A stretch of DNA of 5,853 nt from an uncultured Parabacteroides sp. (GTDB lineage Bacteria > Bacteroidota > Bacteroidia > Bacteroidales > Tannerellaceae). Location: contig URGO01000173.1 in NCBI GenBank assembly GCA_900547435.1, forward strand, positions 1 through 5,853, read 5' to 3'. Position 1 is the first letter of the stretch, and each line of letters starts with the position of its first letter. The notes under the pieces are model-generated. The model was given only the letters and a program-made list of their open reading frames with translations, did no database searches and was not told the DNA's origin. Below, piece after piece: positions 1-5,853 of this stretch. The translations under genes were made by a program, and so were the position numbers.

Positions 1-32
1 TTTTGAACTCATATCTACTCGTGTTTTTTATT

Positions 33-947
33 CTAACTTCTATCTTCTGCCTCTTTATAATACTTATACAATTCTTCTTGTGAACGGAAGAAACCTTCAT
101 CACCAGCCGAGGGCAATTCGTTTTTCCCGCTTCCATCTACGATTCGTCCTTGAGAGGTGTCTTTCAAACCATATTCTACCACGCGTTTTAAGTCCTCCTT
201 GATTTCGGGGTCATAAACCGGAGTAACTACTTCTATGCGATTATCCAGATTGCGAGGCATCCAATCGGCCGAACCGATAAATACCTTTTCTTCTCCGCCA
301 GCTGCAAAGATAAAGATGCGTGAATGTTCCAGATAACGATCGATGATTCCTACTATACGCATATTGCCATTTAATTCCGGAAGATTGGTATAAAGCGAAC
401 AATTACCCCGAACCAACAAATCGATAGGTACACCCCGACTGGCGGCTTCGTATAGTTTCTTTACCATGTCCGGATCGGTAATATGATTTATTTTCACCTT
501 TATATATGCCGGTTTTCCCGCTTCTTTATTTTTTATTTCTTCATTAATCAGGCGGATGAAACGATTTTTCATCTCATTGGGTGAAACCAGCAATTCCTTG
601 AAGCGAGTAAGCGAATAGGGGCGTTCTATAAAATCGAATACCGCGTTGACATCCCGTACAATCGGGCGTGATGCAGTCATCAGCATATAGTCCGTATAAG
701 CTTTTGCATTTCCCTCATGGAAATTTCCGGTGCTGATACATGCAATGTCATTCCCACCTTTCATGGAAATGTGCGTGATTTTGGAATGGACTTTCAATCC
801 TTCCACTCCGAAGATAACATGTATTCCGGCATCCTGCATTTTTTTTGACCAATTGATGTTGGAAGCCTCGTCAAAGCGTGCCAACAACTCGATGACAACC
901 GTCACCTTCTTACCATTCCGTGCGGCTCCAATCAGCGCCTTCACCAC
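33..947 (-). CDS. ppk1: Polyphosphate kinase 1, C-terminal fragment (most of C1 and C2 domains)
   Basis: This is the downstream piece of the interrupted ppk1, 304 residues if started at the GTG at 947. It holds most of C1 with ARFDEAS and the phosphohistidine motif GLKVHSK (His54 of the fragment), and all of C2 with the second histidine motif YLEHSRIFIF (His208) and the phospholipase D-like region FIGSADWMPRNLDNR. It ends naturally with TAG at 35-33. The GTG is an ordinary valine codon in intact homologues, so this start is only a consequence of the upstream stop; three codons (D, S, K) separate stop and GTG in the same frame. No ribosome-binding site precedes it. Reinitiation after the nearby TAA is possible but not shown. 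Confidence 0.75.
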   Translation of the reverse strand: MVKALIGAARNGKKVTVVIELLARFDEASNINWSKKMQDAGIHVIFGVEGLKVHSKITHISMKGGNDIACISTGNFHEGNAKAYTDYMLMTASRPIVRDVNAVFDFIERPYSLTRFKELLVSPNEMKNRFIRLINEEIKNKEAGKPAYIKVKINHITDPDMVKKLYEAASRGVPIDLLVRGNCSLYTNLPELNGNMRIVGIIDRYLEHSRIFIFAAGGEEKVFIGSADWMPRNLDNRIEVVTPVYDPEIKEDLKRVVEYGLKDTSQGRIVDGSGKNELPSAGDEGFFRSQEELYKYYKEAEDRS

Positions 948-956
948 TTTCGAATC

Positions 957-959
957 TTA
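957..959 (-). other. In-frame premature TAA codon in ppk1
   Basis: On the minus strand the codons read GCC TAA GAT TCG AAA GTG, that is Ala-stop-Asp-Ser-Lys-Val, in one unbroken frame. Intact PPK1 proteins have a Lys or Ser here, in the TLYR(L/T)A(K/S)DS segment of domain C1. A single substitution (AAA to TAA or TCA to TAA) explains it; no insertion or deletion is needed. Confidence 0.85.
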
Positions 960-2102
960 GGCCAGTCGGTAAAGCGTGGTCTTGATGGCTTTTACCTCTT
1001 TGCTTACAGCGGCTTCTTGCAATACACGGATGTAAGAATCGAAGCTATGATAAGGTACATGGATAAAGCGGTCCTTGCCCCGAATCAATTGAAGAATACT
1101 TGCTTCGCCGGAAAGTTCTTTCTTCATAATCGGTTCCCATTTCGGATATTTCAAGTCGCTCCGTCCGCAATCCGGAAATTTCATCAAATCTTTGTGGTTA
1201 TGATACCGTCCTCCGGCCAACACCGTGTCCAGCTTATCCAAATATAAAGTAGAAAGGACCTGCTTCAAAAGAGCTTTTGGCATCATGGAATCGTATAGGA
1301 CGCGCAAAGGCTCACCTCTCCGGCGGCTCTTTACTCCTTTCGATATCTTTTGTAACATGCCGTTCCGCAAATCATTGTCGATTTCCATCTCGGCATCGCG
1401 GGTGAACTTGAAAGAATAAGCTTCAAAGTCCGTATAAGGTTGTCCTTGGAAGATAAGTGGCAAGCAACAACGGATGACATCGTCCATATACATCAGGAAA
1501 CGTTGCTCTCCTTTATCCGGAAGGCGGACAAAACGCCCGCATATATCTACCGGAAGTTCCAAGAATGCATATTCATAGGTGGATTTCTTGGTGTTTTGCT
1601 TCCGCATACGTACCGCCAGATAAATGTTTTCATCGTTCTCTACATCCAATTGTTTTACCGAGGAATACCAAACCGGAATTACCCGTCCGTTTAAGTGTTG
1701 CCGGTAAAACTCGCGGATGAACTGGAATTGTTCTTCATCCACCTCATCGTCTTTTAGCAAGAAAATGTTGTTTTCACGCAACTGGGCTGTAATTTCCCGG
1801 ATTGCCTGTTCGAAATCTTTGGCATATTGAGAGTTCAATTTGTTTATCTCTTTCAATATGACCAAAGCTTCGGCTTTGTTTTTGCGCGCTTCTTTATCTT
1901 CACACTCAGCAATGCGATTTTGAGTGGCTACACGTACCCGAAAAAACTCATCCAAATTGTTGGAGTAAATACCCAAGAAACCGAAACGCTCCAACAATGG
2001 CACATTTTCTTTGTAGGCTTCTTGTAAGATCCGCCGGTTGAAATACATCCAACTGATGTCTCTCGGCAAATAAGTTTTGTTGTTTTTTATTTTCATAAGC
2101 AT
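957..2102 (-). CDS. ppk1: Polyphosphate kinase 1, N-terminal fragment (N, H and start of C1 domains)
   Basis: This is the 381-residue upstream piece of the interrupted ppk1. It carries the N domain (roughly residues 1-110, with the ATP-contacting SNNLDEFFRVRV stretch at 47-58), the whole helical H domain (about 110-325) and the first part of C1, ending TLYRLA just after the magnesium-site arginine R379. It lacks both catalytic histidines, so on its own it cannot make polyphosphate by the known mechanism. If translated, it would be a dead fragment or at most an assembly partner. Met1 (ATG 2102) and Met3 (ATG 2096) are both possible starts; the second gives MKIKNN. No convincing Shine-Dalgarno is visible, which is normal in Bacteroidota. 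Confidence 0.8.
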   Translation of the reverse strand: MLMKIKNNKTYLPRDISWMYFNRRILQEAYKENVPLLERFGFLGIYSNNLDEFFRVRVATQNRIAECEDKEARKNKAEALVILKEINKLNSQYAKDFEQAIREITAQLRENNIFLLKDDEVDEEQFQFIREFYRQHLNGRVIPVWYSSVKQLDVENDENIYLAVRMRKQNTKKSTYEYAFLELPVDICGRFVRLPDKGEQRFLMYMDDVIRCCLPLIFQGQPYTDFEAYSFKFTRDAEMEIDNDLRNGMLQKISKGVKSRRRGEPLRVLYDSMMPKALLKQVLSTLYLDKLDTVLAGGRYHNHKDLMKFPDCGRSDLKYPKWEPIMKKELSGEASILQLIRGKDRFIHVPYHSFDSYIRVLQEAAVSKEVKAIKTTLYRLA

Positions 2103-2112
2103 CTAAATCTGA

Positions 2113-2176
2113 ATAAAAGTCAAAAGTTAAAAATTAAAAGCGCCATTCCCCGGCCTTTTAATTGTCAATTGTCAAT
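2113..2176 (-). terminator. Terminator-like hairpin flanked by heptad repeats, between glycosyltransferase and ppk1
   Basis: On the minus strand AATTAAAAG (2163-2155) pairs perfectly with CTTTTAATT (2140-2132). Inside, GCC (2154-2152) can pair with GGC (2144-2142) around a GGGGAAT loop, leaving one bulged G. A T-rich run follows, as in an intrinsic terminator. Both flanks have a 7-base rhythm: ATTGACA, ATTGACA, ATTAAAA upstream (2176-2156) and CTTTTAA, TTTTTAA, CTTTTGA, CTTTTAT downstream (2140-2113). The upstream heptads start over the glycosyltransferase stop codon. The likely role is ending or attenuating the transcript before ppk1. The stem is nearly symmetric, so it could also act on the plus strand. 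Confidence 0.55.
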
Positions 2177-3338
2177 GTCTTCCCACCAACAGATTCTTGA
2201 GATATATCTTCTTCATCAGGAAATAATAGTAATAGCTTTGCAAAGATTTCTTCAGATAAGTGGCGTGTACTTCTTGTTCCAGTTCATGAAGAATTTTATA
2301 AGCGGCACTATTCACCCACGGGCGGAATGCCGTGTTGGGGTGATAGTTCTGGGCGAAACCCAACAAGTTGTCCAGATTGAAGTCCTTGGAAACAATCCCC
2401 GCTCCGTTGCGTGCCGCGTCATAGGCGTTACAATCTTGTTCGATATGAGCCGGAACCATCAGGATAGGTTTCCCCAGATACATCGCTTCGCAGATAGATT
2501 CGAATCCGGCGGTGCTGGCGTATGCATGACATCCGCTCATCATCTCCAGAAATTTCTTATCATCCAACGGATGAAAGCTCAGCGTTTCGTCTACTTGTTT
2601 TATTGTATTCTCCCCTTTGCGGTCCCAGAAGAAACACAAAGGCGTTTCGGGGCGTCTTTTATGCCATTCCATGACATTCTCTGCAAAACCGGAATTGAGC
2701 ATATAGCCATGTATATAGTTTCCCGCCTTCGGTTGCAGGGCGAAGACCTCTTTCCGGAGCAAAGGAGGTACCACACGGATGCGGTGTTTCGTATCTGCGG
2801 GCATCTCATGGAAAGAAAGTGCCAACCGTTGTTCCGCACCGATACTGGTCAGCCGGGAAAAGAAATTGAGCGTTCCTATTTTTGCCCGGTTTATTTCCGG
2901 CAATTCAAAATCCTTATGCAAGAACAGGTATTGATGCCCGATGCATATTTGAGGAATACCTATATAATAGAAGGCATAACAAAATCCTGTCAGCAATTCA
3001 TAAAAGTTGATGACGACATCGGCCCGGCTTTCCTTGATATGTTGTTTGATGAACCGGATACTTTTCAGGTAAGTCGGGATTTTACACAAGTTATAAGTAA
3101 CGCTCCTAAGCAGATTATTGCGTTTATTGGCTACAGAGGGTAAAAAGTTCGGGCTTTCGAACCGATAGACCGGCGCTTTTATCTTTTGTTGGAAGAAGGC
3201 GGGCAATTCACGGGTCGCACTTTTCCCTACAAGCACCTCAACCACCTCATGCCCGTTCCGTCTTAGCATCTCTTCCAGCGCGATGCATTGAGTCAGATGT
3301 CCGCGCCCTTCACCTTGTACGATAAACAAATACTTCAT
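2172..3338 (-). CDS. GT-B fold glycosyltransferase (PF13528-like, distant MurG/GT28 relative)
   Basis: This 388-residue protein is probably a retaining or inverting GT-B transferase that moves a sugar from a nucleotide donor; neither donor nor acceptor can be read from sequence. The N-terminal Rossmann half opens with FIVQGEGRGHLTQ (residues 5-16), the glycine-rich loop plus GH motif typical of Glyco_trans_1_3 and MurG-like proteins. The donor-binding half has the expected order at about 270-314: STAGFESICEAMYLGKP, then VPAHIEQDCNA and the NGAG stretch. There is no signal peptide or transmembrane helix; the tail (361-384) is rich in Tyr, Leu and Lys and could touch the membrane. Its ATG overlaps the phosphoesterase TGA (ATGA, 3338-3335), so the two are translationally coupled and likely share a pathway, plausibly glycolipid, lipid A or envelope glycan synthesis. 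The fold is quite sure, the substrate unknown. Confidence 0.8.
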   Translation of the reverse strand: MKYLFIVQGEGRGHLTQCIALEEMLRRNGHEVVEVLVGKSATRELPAFFQQKIKAPVYRFESPNFLPSVANKRNNLLRSVTYNLCKIPTYLKSIRFIKQHIKESRADVVINFYELLTGFCYAFYYIGIPQICIGHQYLFLHKDFELPEINRAKIGTLNFFSRLTSIGAEQRLALSFHEMPADTKHRIRVVPPLLRKEVFALQPKAGNYIHGYMLNSGFAENVMEWHKRRPETPLCFFWDRKGENTIKQVDETLSFHPLDDKKFLEMMSGCHAYASTAGFESICEAMYLGKPILMVPAHIEQDCNAYDAARNGAGIVSKDFNLDNLLGFAQNYHPNTAFRPWVNSAAYKILHELEQEVHATYLKKSLQSYYYYFLMKKIYLKNLLVGRH

Positions 3339-4135
3339 GATGCGGATAATATGTTAGAGGTTAGTTTTGCTTGCAACTCATCGTTTGCAATTTTCGTGTA
3401 ATAAATAACATTCCATTCTCCGTTCTCGTTTTCCACCAAAGCCGATAGAGTCTCGACCCAATCGCCCGAATTCAGGTAATGTACTTTCCCATAATACCGG
3501 TTCTCCGGATGGTGGATATGTCCGCAAATAATGCCATCACACTTGCGGGCTGCCGCAAAGTCGGTCAGGGTCTGTTCGAAATCGGAAATATAAGATACAG
3601 CACTCTTCACCTTCTGCTTGATGCGCTGGGAGAAAGAGTCGTAAGGCTTCCCCCGCCATGCCCGGTATCGGTTATACCAGCCATTGAACCAAAGGAGAAA
3701 CGTATAACCGGCATCTCCTAAATGTGCCAGCCATTTCATTTGTGTGGTAATCCGGTCAAATATATCCCCGTGTGTCACAAAATACCGCTTTCCCCCACAA
3801 TCCAGTTCGTAATCTTTCACGATTTGGATATTCGCAAAACGGATAGGGGCGAGATTGTCCAGAAAATCATCGTGATTTCCACGAACATAAATCACTTCTG
3901 TTCCGCATTTTTCCATCATCTTCATGATGATTTTAAAGAATTGCGTATGCGAGGCTTGCCACTTCCGAGTCCCGTTCTTTTTGATGTGCCATCCGTCGAT
4001 GATATCTCCGTTCAGAATCAGACGGTCGCAATTCACGGCACGCAAGAAGTTGCTCACTTCCTCAACTTTCGAGTGGGTAGTTCCTAAATGGATGTCCGAC
4101 AGGACGATTGTGCGGTAATGTTTTCGTAGATACAT
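3335..4135 (-). CDS. Calcineurin-like metallophosphoesterase, LpxH/PlcP family (COG2908)
   Basis: This 266-residue, probably cytosolic or membrane-peripheral, dimetal phosphoesterase has all family motifs in order: SDIHLG (13-18), NGDIID (42-47), RGNHDD (85-90), THGD (121-124) and CGHIHHP (204-210), followed by NSGDWVE (222-228). The usual label would be UDP-2,3-diacylglucosamine diphosphatase, which makes lipid X in lipid A synthesis. Against a simple LpxH call, E. coli LpxH has GNRDF and GHTHRP, whereas this protein has GNHDDF and GHIHHP. It also has a central segment (WLAHLGD at 135-141, then SFSQRIKQKVKSAVSYISDFE at 167-187) that, from memory, resembles PlcP phospholipases C. Those release diacylglycerol from phospholipids for a partner glycosyltransferase. 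It is first in the cluster, behind a -7 promoter box, and overlaps the glycosyltransferase by 4 bp. ATG 4135 fits the motif position. The family is sure; the substrate is open. Confidence 0.82.
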   Translation of the reverse strand: MYLRKHYRTIVLSDIHLGTTHSKVEEVSNFLRAVNCDRLILNGDIIDGWHIKKNGTRKWQASHTQFFKIIMKMMEKCGTEVIYVRGNHDDFLDNLAPIRFANIQIVKDYELDCGGKRYFVTHGDIFDRITTQMKWLAHLGDAGYTFLLWFNGWYNRYRAWRGKPYDSFSQRIKQKVKSAVSYISDFEQTLTDFAAARKCDGIICGHIHHPENRYYGKVHYLNSGDWVETLSALVENENGEWNVIYYTKIANDELQAKLTSNILSAS

Positions 4136-4157
4136 AGAGCCTTTTCTATATTCGACC

Positions 4158-4165
4158 CAAAGATA
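4158..4165 (-). promoter_or_regulatory. Bacteroides-type -7 promoter box ahead of the phosphoesterase gene
   Basis: The minus strand reads TATCTTTG, an exact match to the Bacteroidota housekeeping -7 consensus TAnnTTTG. It ends 22 bp before the ATG at 4135, implying a short leader of roughly 15-18 nt. The expected -33 TTTG, about 20 bp upstream, is not clear; that zone is a CA-rich run. The purine stretch AAAAGG, 4 nt before the ATG, is the only ribosome-site candidate. It would drive the phosphoesterase and glycosyltransferase, and perhaps ppk1. Confidence 0.5.
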
Positions 4166-4229
4166 ATACTTTTTAGGTTACGTTTGTGTGTGTATCAGAT
4201 TACATTTTTCTTACAATCTCTATTTTCTT

Positions 4230-5774
4230 TCATTTGGGCATCAACGTGATAAACGGAATCAGCATTTCCTCCATCGAAATTCCCCCATGTTGGAAGGTAT
4301 TCTTATAGTAAGAAACATAATAGTTATAGTTGTTCGGATAGGCAAAGAAACTCTCTCCGAGCGCAAAGATATATTTCGTGCTCAGGTTGGGCGAAGGGAG
4401 GCCTACTTTTTCCGGATTGCGTATCTCGTAGACCTCTTTCGGGTTATAGTTGAGGTTCTTGCCTAATTTGTAGCGGAGATTGGTGTTTGTATTCCGGTCT
4501 CCGATGACCTTTGCCGGTGAGTTGACGCGGATAGTCCCGTGGTCGGTCGTAACAATTACTTTATATCCCGTCCGGGCGATGCGCCGGAAAAGCTCTAACG
4601 TGGTGGAATGCTGGAACCAGGAGCGTGTAAGGCTCCGATAAGCCGCTTCGCTCTGCGCCAGCTCGCGTATCATCTTGCTTTCCGTCCGGGCGTGCGAGAG
4701 CATATCCACGAAGTTGAGCACCACGACATTCAATTGGTTCTTCAGGAGAGATGGAATCATCCCCAAAAGTTTTTCTCCATATTGCGAATCATGCACCTTG
4801 TTGTACGAGAAGGTATAATCTTTCCGGAAACGCTTGATTTGCGTCTGGATGAGCGGAGCTTCGTTCAGGTTCTTTCCCTCTTCGCTCTCCTCGTCTACCC
4901 ACAATTCCGGGAAAAGTTGTTCGATTTGCAAAGGCATCAGGCCCGAAAATATGGCGTTGCGGGCATATTGCGTAGCGGTCGGGAGGATGCTGTAATACAT
5001 ATCCTCATCAAATGTGTAAAACTCAGCCAATAAATCTTTTACCACGCGCCATTGGTCCATCCGGAAATTATCAATCAGGATGAAAAATACCTTTTCTCCC
5101 TCGTCCAGCATCGGGAAGATGCGTTTCTTGAACAGGTCCGGACTCATTAAAGGTCTTTCCGCCGGATTGTTAATCCAGCTCTCATAATTCTTCCGGACAA
5201 ATTTCCCGAAGGCATTGTTTGCCTCCTCTTTTTGCATCAGGAGCATATCGGTCATGGGCACCTGGCTGCTCTCCAGCTCCAGTTCCCAATAGATGAGTTT
5301 TTTGTAAACCTCCATCCAGTCTTGGGTAGTCAGCGAATCGTTGATTTGCATACCGATTCGCCCGAACTCCTGCTGGTAGCTCTCGGTGGTGGTTTGCGAG
5401 ATGATGACATTCTTATGGACATTCTTTTTGATGGAAAGGAGGAGCTGGTGCGGATTGACCGGCTTGATCAGGTAATCGGCTATCTTGTTCCCGATGGCCT
5501 GGTTCATGATGCTCTCCTCCTCGCTCTTGGTTACCATGACCACCGGTACGTTCGGAGCGATTTCCTTGATGTGCGACAACGTCTCCAGGCCGGTAAGTCC
5601 CGGCATATTCTCATCCAGAAAGATAATGTCAAAGCTCTCCTCCCGGCAACAATCAATGGCATCCTGCCCGCTGATTACCGGAACGACCTCATACCCTTTT
5701 TCTTGCAAGAAAAGAATATGCGGTTTCAACAAATCAATCTCATCGTCCGCCCAAAGTACCCTATCTTTCTTCAT
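4230..5774 (-). CDS. porX: PorX-like response regulator with C-terminal PglZ phosphatase/phosphodiesterase domain
   Basis: This 514-residue fusion has a receiver domain at about 1-120: acidic pair D10/D11, phospho-acceptor D54 in IFLDENMPG, T82 and K104 in the switch. A helical linker (about 125-215) follows, then a PglZ domain of the alkaline phosphatase superfamily from about 225 to the end. Likely zinc-site residues are D235 in LIDNFRMD, a Thr nucleophile at 266 or 268 in PTATQYARN, D357 and H361 in DMLSH, D411 and H412 in TTDHG, and H496 in FQHGG. In Porphyromonas gingivalis PorX, paired with the PorY kinase, controls type IX secretion and the sigma factor SigP, and the PglZ part was reported to hydrolyse cyclic and linear oligonucleotides. 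Length and domain order match the family. No kinase, sigma factor or secretion gene is visible here, so its output is unknown. All key residues look intact. The ATG at 5774 directly precedes the first receiver strand. Confidence 0.92.
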   Translation of the reverse strand: MKKDRVLWADDEIDLLKPHILFLQEKGYEVVPVISGQDAIDCCREESFDIIFLDENMPGLTGLETLSHIKEIAPNVPVVMVTKSEEESIMNQAIGNKIADYLIKPVNPHQLLLSIKKNVHKNVIISQTTTESYQQEFGRIGMQINDSLTTQDWMEVYKKLIYWELELESSQVPMTDMLLMQKEEANNAFGKFVRKNYESWINNPAERPLMSPDLFKKRIFPMLDEGEKVFFILIDNFRMDQWRVVKDLLAEFYTFDEDMYYSILPTATQYARNAIFSGLMPLQIEQLFPELWVDEESEEGKNLNEAPLIQTQIKRFRKDYTFSYNKVHDSQYGEKLLGMIPSLLKNQLNVVVLNFVDMLSHARTESKMIRELAQSEAAYRSLTRSWFQHSTTLELFRRIARTGYKVIVTTDHGTIRVNSPAKVIGDRNTNTNLRYKLGKNLNYNPKEVYEIRNPEKVGLPSPNLSTKYIFALGESFFAYPNNYNYYVSYYKNTFQHGGISMEEMLIPFITLMPK

Positions 5775-5789
5775 ACTCTTCTATGTTGC

Positions 5790-5807
5790 TATCCAAATAA
5801 TTGGATA
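5790..5807. repeat. 18-bp inverted repeat upstream of porX
   Basis: TATCCAA (5790-5796) and TTGGATA (5801-5807) are perfect 7-base inverted arms around ATAA, about 16 bp before the porX ATG. The position suits an operator or a small leader hairpin. A near -7 box lies further up (TGAATTTG on the minus strand, 5838-5831, one mismatch to TAnnTTTG); if used, the repeat would sit in the 5' leader. AT-rich DNA makes chance matches common, so the role is only a guess. Confidence 0.3.
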
Positions 5808-5830
5808 ATATTTGTTTTAATTTAACTATT

Positions 5831-5838
5831 CAAATTCA
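5831..5838 (-). promoter_or_regulatory. Weak -7-like box upstream of porX
   Basis: The minus strand reads TGAATTTG, matching TAnnTTTG at all fixed positions but one. The window ends 15 bp further upstream, so the -33 region cannot be judged. It would give a leader of about 50 nt. No better match exists in the 79-bp spacer. Confidence 0.2.
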
Positions 5839-5853
5839 ATCACTTACAAGTTT

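Larger units (their letters stand above)
33..2102 (-). pseudogene. ppk1: Polyphosphate kinase 1, interrupted by one in-frame stop codon
   Basis: PPK1 reversibly polymerises the ATP gamma-phosphate into inorganic polyphosphate through a phosphohistidine intermediate. Reading through the TAA at 959-957 gives one continuous frame of 689 codons, close to the 688 residues of E. coli PPK. The four-domain plan (N, H, C1, C2) is complete. Residues matching known E. coli functional positions are present in reconstituted numbering: N49 (ATP site) in SNNLDEFFR, R379 in TLYRLA, R409 in ARFDEAS, the autophosphorylated H439 in GLKVHSK, and the second catalytic H593 in YLEHSRIFIF. The stop lies two codons after R379, inside C1, where relatives carry Lys or Ser; AAA or TCA could become TAA by one change. 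No frame shift or second lesion is seen. It is last in the minus-strand cluster, 69 bp after the glycosyltransferase. ATG at 2102 or at 2096 could start it. Identity is very sure; whether it is truly broken is not. Confidence 0.85.

Noticed and set aside
1..32. Possible terminator after ppk1
   Set aside because: No inverted repeat with a T tract is visible in this short edge; the element may lie outside the window.
957..959. TAA as a reassigned sense codon (alternative genetic code)
   Set aside because: The neighbouring genes end at ordinary TGA or TAG codons, no other internal stop needs recoding, and Bacteroidota chromosomes use the standard bacterial code.
2169..3143. Long open frame on the plus strand (324 codons) opposite the glycosyltransferase
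   Set aside because: It is fully antisense to a gene with clear family motifs, its translation resembles no family I know, and such open antisense frames arise from codon bias.
4184..4194. Short TG/CA dinucleotide run
   Set aside because: Only about four to five repeat units in a spacer; no sign of a phase-variable tract in a gene or between promoter boxes.
4197..4219. Inverted AGATT/AATCT pair just after porX as a terminator
   Set aside because: Only five base pairs, no GC, a long loop and no following T run; too weak to call.
4230..5774. PglZ domain as a sign of a BREX or Pgl phage-defence island
   Set aside because: The domain is fused to a receiver as in PorX, and no BrxC, PglX, BrxL or other defence gene is present.
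5232..5825. Plus-strand open frame (197 codons) opposite the receiver part of porX
   Set aside because: It is antisense to a strongly recognised domain and has no recognisable motif.

Overview
The window looks like chromosomal DNA of a gut-type Bacteroidota, most likely Bacteroides or a close relative (Phocaeicola, Parabacteroides). The reasons are a PorX-type response regulator fused to a PglZ domain (a Bacteroidota-specific architecture), a perfect Bacteroides-type -7 promoter box (TAnnTTTG), AT-rich spacers without strong Shine-Dalgarno sites, and the style of the encoded proteins. All supported genes lie on the minus strand, so they read from high to low coordinates. I see no RNA gene, insertion sequence, CRISPR array or phage gene.

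Layout in transcription order. (1) 5774-4230: porX-like gene, an N-terminal receiver domain with a C-terminal PglZ/alkaline-phosphatase-superfamily domain. It is preceded by a 79-bp spacer holding an 18-bp inverted repeat. (2) 4229-4136: spacer with a perfect -7 box just ahead of the next gene. (3) 4135-3335: calcineurin-like metallophosphoesterase of the LpxH/PlcP family (COG2908). (4) 3338-2172: GT-B glycosyltransferase, joined to gene 3 by a 4-bp ATGA overlap. (5) 2171-2103: 69-bp spacer dominated by a terminator-like hairpin flanked by heptad repeats. (6) 2102-33: polyphosphate kinase ppk1, full length (689 codons) but interrupted by one in-frame TAA at 959-957. (7) 1-32: tail with nothing recognisable.

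How the genes may work together (inference): the phosphoesterase and glycosyltransferase are translationally coupled and probably act in one envelope-lipid pathway. The phosphoesterase resembles PlcP-type phospholipases C as much as LpxH. A PlcP-like enzyme, a glycosyltransferase and polyphosphate kinase side by side suggest a phosphate-economy or lipid-remodelling theme, but lipid A or glycolipid synthesis is an equally serious reading. The most concrete oddity is the ppk1 nonsense codon. Both halves otherwise keep all recognisable catalytic residues and one shared frame, so it is either a very recent loss of function, a consensus error, or an unusual readthrough or reinitiation case.
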